Source of the DNA: an uncultured Prevotella sp.
GTDB taxonomy: Bacteria > Bacteroidota > Bacteroidia > Bacteroidales > Bacteroidaceae
NCBI GenBank assembly: GCA_902477645.1
Contig: CABSIA010000177.1
Location: 1-5,017 of the forward strand
Reading direction: 5' to 3'
DNA: 5,017 nt
Shown here: positions 1-5,017 of the stretch, piece after piece
Layout of the letters: every line of letters starts with the position of its first letter
Numbering within the stretch: the first letter of the stretch is position 1
The notes under the pieces: model-generated
The model's database searches: none
The model's input: the letters and a program-made list of their open reading frames with translations, nothing else
What the model was told of the DNA's origin: nothing
Position numbers and translations under genes: made by a program

Positions 1-10
1 CTCATGTTAG

Positions 11-113
11 AAGGCTGTAGGGCCGCTACGTGTAGCGGCCGCAAGCAATAATTGGTCTATACACGATTACATTTTACAATTGCGGCCGGTACACGTAGCG
101 GCCCTACAGCCTT
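11..113. repeat. Nested inverted repeat (REPIN/MITE-like palindromic element)
   Basis: Two 34-base arms at 11-44 and 80-113 are reverse complements of each other with one mismatch, separated by a 35-base AT-rich loop. Each arm also contains its own palindrome. In the left arm GGCCGCTAC (21-29) pairs perfectly with GTAGCGGCC (32-40) across two bases. In the right arm the same palindrome lies at 84-103 with one mismatch. The arms are strongly GC-rich while the surrounding DNA is AT-rich. Two short palindromes in inverted orientation around a spacer is the architecture of REPINs and some MITEs, which are non-autonomous elements moved by transposases encoded elsewhere. No target-site duplication is obvious and there is no open reading frame inside. 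A transcription terminator for an unseen upstream gene is possible, but no T-tract follows either arm. The repeat structure is certain; the identity as a mobile element is inference. Confidence 0.75.
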
Positions 114-359
114 TAATATAATTACATCTTACGATATGTAAACAGCATAAAAGAGTCAACTGGCAGATTAAATACACACTAAATTAATTCCGCCAACGAG
201 TTAACATATATATATAATAGTGTATGCTCAAAACGTTAAAATAAAAAGAAGAAAGAACACGAAAGAAGAAAACAAAATAATTCTCTACCAAGACGATGAT
301 GAGAGCTGTGATTTGTAAATCGCCATAGCCGAGGAGTGTTGAAAGTTCAAAAGGATCTT

Positions 360-482
360 ATGACAAACGAGAACGGTATGCCAGAATATGACATTTCTTA
401 TCAGACATCAGTATTGGTCGAGAAGAGATCTCTTCGTAGTGACTATGTTCAATCAAGGCATAAAAATGGAACACCCCCATAG
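360..482 (+). CDS. Possible small ORF, 40 codons, unknown function (doubtful)
   Basis: The frame starts at ATG 360 and stops at TAG 480-482. It encodes a 40-residue peptide beginning MTNENGMPEY, hydrophilic, rich in charged residues, with no signal peptide, membrane segment or recognisable motif. In its favour, an AGGA lies four bases upstream and the codon choices are not unlike those of the operon. Against it, Bacteroidetes genes seldom rely on Shine-Dalgarno sites, the frame is short enough to arise by chance, and no promoter of the Bacteroidetes type is evident upstream. A 14-base palindrome (422-435) lies inside it. I do not recognise the product and call it only as a candidate. Confidence 0.15.
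   Translation: MTNENGMPEYDISYQTSVLVEKRSLRSDYVQSRHKNGTPP
422..435. repeat. Perfect 14-base palindrome
   Basis: GAAGAGATCTCTTC reads identically on both strands, centred between 428 and 429. It lies between two 8-base complementary arms, GACATCAG (404-411) and CTGATGTC (488-495). It could be a protein-binding half-site pair or part of a folded transcript. It may equally be chance, since an 8-base arm pair at this distance is weak evidence. Confidence 0.35.
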
Positions 483-553
483 ACTGTCTGATGTCCAAGA
501 GATTATTAGAAGGTTATTATGTAGGAACTTGAGTTATTTATTTGCACCTTTAT

Positions 554-584
554 TTTGTATTTCACAATTAAATTCGTAATTTTG
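554..584 (+). promoter_or_regulatory. Bacteroidetes-type promoter for the phoH-purM operon
   Basis: TAATTTTG at 577-584 matches the Bacteroidetes -7 consensus TAnnTTTG exactly. TTTG at 554-557 is a -33 element, with 19 bases between them, within the usual spacing for the primary sigma factor of this phylum. Transcription would start near 590, leaving a leader of about 30 bases before the phoH start at 622. No comparable pair is apparent elsewhere in the upstream region or in the gaps between the operon genes. I saw no operator or purine riboswitch in the short leader. Confidence 0.65.
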
Positions 585-621
585 CAGCGTTTATAACGAT
601 AACATAAATTACTATTAGGAT

Positions 622-1602
622 TTGATAGAGAAACATATTGTCCTTGAAGACATAGACCCGATTATGTTCTACGGAGTTGGCAACAGCCATCTCCAAATGG
701 TTAAGTCGCTATTTCCAAAATTGAGAGTTATGGCACGCGGCAACGTGTTGCGTATACTTGGCGACGAGGAGGAAATGGCTAAGTTTGAGGAAGATATAGA
801 GAATATGCGAAAGCATCTGTTGAACCACAATACAATCTCGGAAGAAGACATTCTCGACATAATAAAAGGACGGAAGACTGCGGCAGAGGCAGCAAACGGC
901 ATAGTAGTCTACAGCATGTCCGGACGCCCCATAAAAAGCCGCTCTGAGAACCAGCAGAAACTTATAGACGCATATTCCGTAAGCGACATGATTTTCGCCG
1001 TTGGTCCGGCGGGTACAGGAAAAACCTATCTGAGCATAGCCCTTGCGGTAAAGGCTTTGAAAGAAAAAACCGCAAAAAAGATAATATTGTGCCGTCCGGC
1101 TGTAGAGGCGGGAGAAAAATTAGGATTTCTGCCCGGTGACATAAAAGACAAGATAGACCCGTATCTGCAACCGCTCTACGACGCACTCGAGGACATGCTT
1201 CCCGCCGTCAAACTACAGGACATGATGGAGAAGCGAATCATACAGATTTGCCCGCTGGCATTTATGCGGGGCAGAACCCTCAGCGATGCAATCGTTATAT
1301 TGGACGAGGCTCAAAACACCACTCCGGCACAGCTCAGAATGTTCCTTACAAGAATGGGATGGAACACAAAAATGATTATCACTGGCGACCTCACACAGGT
1401 TGACCTGCCGAGCCAGCAAAAGAGCGGACTACGGGAGGCACTGTCTATTTTAGGCAATATTGACGGCATATCCGTTATAAACTTCACACAGAAAGACATT
1501 GTAAGGCATAAGCTCGTTACAAAAATAGTAAACGCTTACGACAAACACGACAAAGCAACAATTAAACAAGATACCAAAAATGAAAGCATTGACAACGACT
1601 GA
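622..1602 (+). CDS. phoH: PhoH family ATPase (PhoH-like protein, KH-like plus P-loop domain)
   Basis: This encodes a cytoplasmic PhoH-family P-loop ATPase of 326 residues, a normal length. The family is tied to RNA metabolism and phosphate-starvation responses, but its exact substrate is not settled. Residues 1 to about 75 form the N-terminal KH-like region. The ATPase domain follows, with Walker A GPAGTGKT (128-135), the family stretch [16 protein letters not shown] (158-173), Walker B VILDEAQN (225-232) and TGDLTQ (254-259). All the expected nucleotide-binding residues are present. The start is TTG at 622: an in-frame TAG at 616-618 blocks anything upstream, and the MIEK N-terminus fits Bacteroidales relatives as I remember them. 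The next in-frame ATG (664) would remove 14 conserved-looking residues. AGGA at 617-620 is too close to act as a normal ribosome site. The 3' end overlaps purC by 23 bases. It is the first gene of the operon. Confidence 0.93.
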   Translation: MIEKHIVLEDIDPIMFYGVGNSHLQMVKSLFPKLRVMARGNVLRILGDEEEMAKFEEDIENMRKHLLNHNTISEEDILDIIKGRKTAAEAANGIVVYSMSGRPIKSRSENQQKLIDAYSVSDMIFAVGPAGTGKTYLSIALAVKALKEKTAKKIILCRPAVEAGEKLGFLPGDIKDKIDPYLQPLYDALEDMLPAVKLQDMMEKRIIQICPLAFMRGRTLSDAIVILDEAQNTTPAQLRMFLTRMGWNTKMIITGDLTQVDLPSQQKSGLREALSILGNIDGISVINFTQKDIVRHKLVTKIVNAYDKHDKATIKQDTKNESIDND

Positions 1603-2527
1603 TTTCCATTTTAATGGACAGAAGAATGTTTATCACGGCAAAGTTCGTGACGTGTACAACATCAACGACGACCTAATGGTTATGGTTGCCACAGACAGAA
1701 TTTCCGCTTTTGACGTGATACTGCCAAAGGGTATTCCTTTCAAAGGACAAGTTCTCAACCAGATAGCAGCAAAATTCCTTGATGCCACAAGCGACATTTG
1801 TCCTAATTGGAAGCTCGCCACTCCCGACCCGATGGTCACCGTGGGACTCAAGTGCGAGGGGTTCAGAGTTGAGATGATTATCAGAGGCATTCTGACAGGC
1901 TCCGCATGGCGTGAGTATAAGAACGGATGCCGTGAGATTTGCGGTGTTAAACTGCCAGAGGGAATGAGAGAAAACGAGAAATTCCCTGAGCCAATTATCA
2001 CTCCCACGACAAAAGCCGACGAGGGTCACGACCTTAATATATCTAAAGAGGAGATTATAGCACAGGGTATAGTAAGCGCTGAGGACTATGCAGTCATGGA
2101 AGACTATACCCGCAAACTTTTCAAGCGTGGCCAAGAGATAGCAGCCAAGCACGGTCTTATACTCGTTGATACAAAATACGAGTTCGGAAAGCGTGACGGC
2201 AAGGTTTATCTTATTGACGAAATTCACCCTCCCGACTCAAGCCGCTACTTCTATGCCGAGGGTTACGAGGAGAAATTTGAGAAAGGCGAGGCGCAGAAGC
2301 AGCTTTCAAAAGAGTTTGTAAGACAGTGGCTCATTGAGCACAACTTTATGAACGAGCCTGGACAGACAATGCCTGAGATTACTGACGAGTATGCGGAGAG
2401 TGTCAGCGACAGATACATTGAGCTGTATGAGCACATCACTGGCGAGAAGTTCAACAAGGCTGCCGGGGACACAGACATTGCTGCCCGTATCGAGAAGAAT
2501 GTCAACGACTTCCTTGCAACACGATAA
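1580..2527 (+). CDS. purC: Phosphoribosylaminoimidazole-succinocarboxamide synthase (SAICAR synthetase)
   Basis: PurC joins CAIR and aspartate using ATP to form SAICAR in cytoplasmic de novo purine synthesis. At 315 residues it belongs to the longer, yeast-Ade1-like class and not the roughly 240-residue E. coli type. Visible motifs are GKVRDVY (20-26) in the nucleotide-binding N-terminal region, ATDRISAFD (37-45), [11 protein letters not shown] (141-151), LVDTKYEFG (195-203, the second family signature) and [11 protein letters not shown] (213-223). In the last motif residue 217 is Pro where relatives usually have Thr, next to the substrate-site DSSR. ATG 1580 gives the expected N-terminus MKALTTTDF and places the start inside the end of phoH, in a different frame. 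That overlap suggests translational coupling. There is no Shine-Dalgarno site. ubiE follows after 13 bases. purM, a second purine gene, lies downstream in the same operon. Confidence 0.96.
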   Translation: MKALTTTDFHFNGQKNVYHGKVRDVYNINDDLMVMVATDRISAFDVILPKGIPFKGQVLNQIAAKFLDATSDICPNWKLATPDPMVTVGLKCEGFRVEMIIRGILTGSAWREYKNGCREICGVKLPEGMRENEKFPEPIITPTTKADEGHDLNISKEEIIAQGIVSAEDYAVMEDYTRKLFKRGQEIAAKHGLILVDTKYEFGKRDGKVYLIDEIHPPDSSRYFYAEGYEEKFEKGEAQKQLSKEFVRQWLIEHNFMNEPGQTMPEITDEYAESVSDRYIELYEHITGEKFNKAAGDTDIAARIEKNVNDFLATR

Positions 2528-2540
2528 ACAACAAATTTAT

Positions 2541-3275
2541 ATGTACAGACAGGAAAAAATCAAGCCGTACGATGGCAATGGTGACAAAGGAGAGCTTGTG
2601 GAGAAGATGTTTGACAACATAGCCCCCACCTACGATACCTTGAACCACCGCCTGTCTTTCGACATAGACAAGGGCTGGAGGCGTGCCGCCATAAAACAGA
2701 TATCAGAGTGGCACCCCTCCAACATACTTGACATAGCTACGGGAACAGGCGACTTTGCCATTCTTGCAGCAGAGATGCTGAAACCAGAAAGCGTCATAGG
2801 GGCAGACTTATCGGAAGGCATGATGGAAATCGGCAGGAAAAAGGTTGCCGCAAAAAAACTCGACAGCATAATCTCGTTCCAAAGAGAAGACTGCTTGAAG
2901 ATGTCTTTCAACGACAACACTTTCGATGCGGTCATTGCTGCTTTTGGAATTCGCAATTTTCAAAATCTCGACAAGGGATTGGCGGAAATGTGCAGAGTTC
3001 TAAAACCAGGCGGACATCTTAGCACCGTAGAGCTTACACGTCCCGTCTCTTTCCCCATGCGCCAGCTTTTTGGCATCTATTCTCACACCGTTCTGCCTGT
3101 TTACGGCAAACTGATTTCTAACGACAACGACGCCTACCGCTATCTTACAGCCACCATTGAGGCTTTTCCGCAAGGAGAGCTGATGGTGGACATACTGCAT
3201 AAAGCCGGATTTAGAAAAGCCTCCTTCAAGCGACTGACTTTTGGTATATGCACAATGTATCTTGCTGAAAAATAA
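2541..3275 (+). CDS. ubiE: Demethylmenaquinone methyltransferase (UbiE/MenG family)
   Basis: This is a class I SAM-dependent C-methyltransferase of 244 residues, the usual size. It should convert demethylmenaquinone to menaquinone, the respiratory quinone of Bacteroidetes, so the alternative name menG is apt; a ubiquinone role is unlikely in this phylum. Motifs are [10 protein letters not shown] (31-40) close to family signature 1, the SAM-binding [10 protein letters not shown] (63-72), GADLSEGMM (87-95), the acidic motif EDC (116-118), FGIRNF (135-140) and RVLKPGG (152-158) in signature 2, where the terminal Ser is Thr (VELTRP). I chose ATG 2541 because it gives the expected N-terminus [10 protein letters not shown]. 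The same frame is open back to ATG 2391, but those 50 residues would lie wholly over purC codons and look nothing like the family. It lies 13 bases after purC and 12 before aroE, in one transcript. Confidence 0.93.
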   Translation: MYRQEKIKPYDGNGDKGELVEKMFDNIAPTYDTLNHRLSFDIDKGWRRAAIKQISEWHPSNILDIATGTGDFAILAAEMLKPESVIGADLSEGMMEIGRKKVAAKKLDSIISFQREDCLKMSFNDNTFDAVIAAFGIRNFQNLDKGLAEMCRVLKPGGHLSTVELTRPVSFPMRQLFGIYSHTVLPVYGKLISNDNDAYRYLTATIEAFPQGELMVDILHKAGFRKASFKRLTFGICTMYLAEK

Positions 3276-3287
3276 CAATATTAAAGT

Positions 3288-4034
3288 ATGGACAAATACG
3301 GACTTATCGGCTATCCGCTCGGCCACTCATTCTCTATCAGCTACTTCAACGAGAAGTTTGAGAGCGAAGGAATTGACGCCATTTATTCAAACTTTGAAAT
3401 TCCATCAATAGAAAATCTGATGGAGGTTATAAACATCAATCCTGAGCTAAAAGGACTGAATGTCACAATTCCATACAAGGAAAAAGTGATAGGGTATCTT
3501 GACTCGATAAGTCCTGAGGCAAAAGAGATTGGAGCAGTCAACGTAATCCGGGTATCGCACAAAGGGAACAAAGTTCAGCTCAAAGGCTTCAACAGCGATG
3601 TCATTGGTTTTACACAGAGCATAGAGCCAATGCTTGAGCCTTGTCACAAGAAAGCCCTGATATTGGGAACCGGAGGTGCAAGCAAGGCCGTCGACTTCGG
3701 ACTGAAATCACTTGGACTGGAAACATTGTTCGTGAGCCGGAGCAAACGTCAAAACGCCATAACATACGAAGACATAACAGCCGAAACGATAAAAGAATAT
3801 AACGTAATAGTGAACTGCACACCATGTGGCATGTACCCACACACCGACGAGTGCCCGCTTCTGCCATACGGGGCTATGGACAGGCGCACATTGCTTTACG
3901 ACCTTATCTATAACCCCGACGAGACTCTTTTCCTAAAAAAAGGCAAAGCACAAGGCGCAACTATAAAGAACGGACTGGAGATGCTGCTGCTGCAGGCGTT
4001 TGCAAGCTGGAAATTCTGGCATGGCGAGGAGTAA
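3288..4034 (+). CDS. aroE: Shikimate dehydrogenase (NADP+)
   Basis: AroE reduces 3-dehydroshikimate to shikimate with NADPH, the fourth step of the chorismate pathway. The 248-residue protein is a little shorter than E. coli AroE (272), which is common in Bacteroidetes. The shikimate-binding site is complete: GYPLGHSFS (8-16) with Ser14 and Ser16, NVTIPYK (58-64) with the catalytic Lys64, GAVN (82-85) with Asn85, and Asp104 as the second catalytic residue. The dinucleotide site shows GTGGAS (127-132) followed by VSRSKR (149-154), where Ser-Arg-Ser stands at the position of the NRT motif. Its basic residues favour NADP over NAD. NCTPCGMYP (176-184) and NGLEMLLLQA (228-237), with the conserved Gln236, complete the fold. 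Chorismate feeds both aromatic amino acids and menaquinone, which links it to the adjacent ubiE. The start ATG 3288 is 12 bases after the ubiE stop and has no Shine-Dalgarno site. Confidence 0.95.
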   Translation: MDKYGLIGYPLGHSFSISYFNEKFESEGIDAIYSNFEIPSIENLMEVININPELKGLNVTIPYKEKVIGYLDSISPEAKEIGAVNVIRVSHKGNKVQLKGFNSDVIGFTQSIEPMLEPCHKKALILGTGGASKAVDFGLKSLGLETLFVSRSKRQNAITYEDITAETIKEYNVIVNCTPCGMYPHTDECPLLPYGAMDRRTLLYDLIYNPDETLFLKKGKAQGATIKNGLEMLLLQAFASWKFWHGEE

Positions 4035-4086
4035 AACGGAAATCATCTACATCACAATATAAATTTATTCATTAAAAAATCTGACA

Positions 4087-4978
4087 ATGGACAACAGATA
4101 TATGATGCGTGGCGTTAGCGCAGCAAAAGAAGATGTTCATAACGCAATAAAAAATATAGACAAAGGCTTGTTTCCACAGGCTTTCTGCAAGATAATTCCC
4201 GACGTATTGGGCGGCGACCCGGAATATTGCAACATTATGCATGCCGACGGAGCCGGAACAAAATCGAGCCTTGCATATATGTACTGGAAAGAGACAGGCG
4301 ACCTGAATGTATGGAAAGGCATTGCACAGGATGCAATTGTCATGAATACAGACGATTTGCTCTGTGTAGGAGCTGTCGACAACATTTTGGTTTCCAGCAC
4401 CATAGGCCGCAATAAAATGCTTGTGCCAGGTGAGGTGATTTCTGCTATCATCAACGGAACAGACGAGTTGCTTGCTGAGCTGCGCGAAATGGGCGTAGGC
4501 ATTTATCCTACAGGCGGAGAGACTGCTGATGTCGGCGATTTGGTACGCACCATCATCGTTGACTCTACCGTTACTTGCCGCATGAGGCGCAGCGACGTAA
4601 TTGACAATGCAAACATAAAGCCAGGCGATGTAATCGTAGGTCTTAGCTCAACAGGACAGGCCTCGTACGAGAAGAAATATAACGGCGGAATGGGGTCTAA
4701 CGGACTAACAAGCGCACGCCATGACGTGTTTGCGAAATATCTGGCCGAGAAATATCCTGAGAGTTTCGACCACGCCGTACCCGAAGAGCTGGTTTATAGC
4801 GGAAAATATAAACTGACAGATGCTGTTGAAGGCGTAGATATCGATGCCGGTCAGCTGGTTCTTTCTCCAACACGCACATACGCTCCTGTGATAAAGAAAC
4901 TTCTTGACGAGATGCGGCCTGAAATTCACGGCATGGTTCATTGCACTGGCGGCGCACAGACTAAGGTGCTGCACTTCG
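4087..4978 (+). CDS. purM: Phosphoribosylformylglycinamidine cyclo-ligase (AIR synthetase), 3' end missing
   Basis: PurM closes the imidazole ring of FGAM with ATP to give AIR, two steps before SAICAR formation by PurC. From ATG 4087, 297 complete codons are present; Bacteroidales PurM is about 390 residues, so roughly the last quarter is missing. Visible motifs are DGAGTKS (54-60) and DDLLCVGA (89-96) of the N-terminal half, GGETADVGD (143-151), the glycine-rich GLSSTGQASYEKKYNGG (185-201), SPTRTYAP (260-267) and HGMVHCTGGA (281-290) of the C-terminal half. The frame stays open to the window end, but the codons after HF (296-297) read through sequencing adapter into the artefact peptide KSTRLNSSH. 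The break is therefore an assembly end and not a mutation. The gene follows aroE after 52 AT-rich bases with no promoter or terminator seen. From memory of Bacteroidales, prfA and pyrF may follow beyond the contig. Confidence 0.95.
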
Positions 4979-5017
4979 AGATCGGGAAGAGCACACGTCT
5001 GAACTCCAGTCACATCA
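4979..5017 (+). other. Illumina TruSeq adapter contamination (not genomic)
   Basis: From 4979 the sequence matches the TruSeq read-through adapter: AGATCGG, then one extra G, then AAGAGCACACGTC, then TGAACTCCAGTCAC ending at 5013. The final ATCA (5014-5017) equals the first four bases of TruSeq index 1 (ATCACG). Two tell-tale artefact peptides appear: KSTRLNSSH on the plus strand in the purM frame, and GVQTCALP on the minus strand. Both are familiar from adapter-contaminated protein databases. The real PurM reading should continue HFV in relatives, as I recall, so the break falls right after base 4978. The extra G is probably a read or assembly error. These 39 bases should be trimmed. Confidence 0.97.

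Larger units (their letters stand above)
114..553. other. Gene-poor AT-rich spacer upstream of the phoH operon
   Basis: I see no convincing gene in this 440-base stretch. It contains an alternating AT run (206-216) and a purine-rich tract (about 238-277) with a 10-base direct repeat at 245-254 and 262-271. There is a small palindrome GATTT-GT-AAATC (310-321) and a perfect 14-base palindrome at 422-435. A 40-codon frame begins at ATG 360 and ends at the TAG at 480-482. An AGGA (352-355) lies four bases before that ATG, but the product resembles nothing I recognise. A second frame (388-579) runs into the operon promoter and is probably chance. The stretch could hold an unrecognised small RNA, a small protein gene, or the decayed remains of a gene. 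Confidence 0.5.

Noticed and set aside
11..113. Rho-independent terminator of an upstream gene
   Set aside because: No T-tract follows either arm, and the double-hairpin layout with a 35-base loop does not fit a simple terminator. A termination role cannot be fully excluded.
11..113. CRISPR repeats
   Set aside because: There are only two copies, in inverted orientation, with no regular spacers and no cas genes in view.
114..553. tRNA or other known structured RNA
   Set aside because: No T-loop, anticodon arm or CCA-type end, and no purine-riboswitch-like core, could be found by eye.
388..579. 63-codon plus-strand frame upstream of phoH
   Set aside because: It runs through the -33 element and into the -7 element of the operon promoter, lacks a ribosome-site-like sequence, and its product matches nothing recognisable. 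Chance is the best explanation.
2391..2540. N-terminal extension of UbiE from ATG 2391
   Set aside because: These 50 codons lie wholly over the 3' end of purC and its 13-base gap, and the residues do not resemble the family. ATG 2541 gives the normal length and N-terminus.
4035..4086. Promoter or terminator between aroE and purM
   Set aside because: The 52-base gap is AT-rich with a small palindrome ATAAATTTAT (4059-4068), but there is no TAnnTTTG element and no GC-rich stem with a T-tract.
669..4502. Many minus-strand frames of 60-184 codons and the plus-strand frame at 4227-4415
   Set aside because: All lie opposite or out of frame within well-supported genes and show no domains. They are shadows of the coding sequence.
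4697..5013. Two minus-strand frames over purM, one starting in the terminal 40 bases
   Set aside because: They are antisense to purM, and the longer one (4705-5013) starts in adapter sequence, giving the artefact peptide GVQTCALP.

Overview
The window is a 5.0-kb contig end from a Bacteroidota genome, most likely order Bacteroidales and probably a gut-type Bacteroides/Prevotella/Muribaculaceae relative. Four things point there. The gene order phoH-purC-ubiE-aroE-purM is one I recall from Bacteroidales. The proteins resemble the Bacteroidales versions that I remember. The genes lack real Shine-Dalgarno sites. The promoter before the first gene fits the Bacteroidetes consensus (TTTG, then TAnnTTTG), not the sigma-70 one. 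Placement below order level is a guess.

Layout. Bases 1-621 hold no convincing gene. They contain a GC-rich nested inverted repeat (11-113) in AT-rich DNA, then about 440 bases of AT-rich spacer with a weak 40-codon reading frame and a few small palindromes, then a promoter (554-584). From 622 onward five plus-strand genes are tightly packed: phoH (622-1602, TTG start), purC (1580-2527, overlapping phoH by 23 bases), ubiE/menG (2541-3275), aroE (3288-4034) and purM (4087 to the end of genomic sequence). Gaps of 13, 12 and 52 bases, with no promoter or terminator seen between genes, suggest one transcript.

Function. The operon mixes pathways: two steps of de novo purine synthesis (PurM makes AIR, PurC makes SAICAR), one shikimate step (AroE) and the last methylation of menaquinone (UbiE/MenG). 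The shikimate step links to menaquinone because chorismate is the precursor of the naphthoquinone ring. PhoH is an ATPase associated with RNA metabolism.

The last 39 bases (4979-5017) are not genomic. They match the Illumina TruSeq read-through adapter, with one extra G, followed by the first four bases of an index. purM is therefore cut by the assembly and not by biology. I found no CRISPR array, tRNA, rRNA, transposase or defence gene, and no evidence of a new biological system. The gene content is ordinary core metabolism, and the upstream palindromic repeat is the most interesting genuine element.
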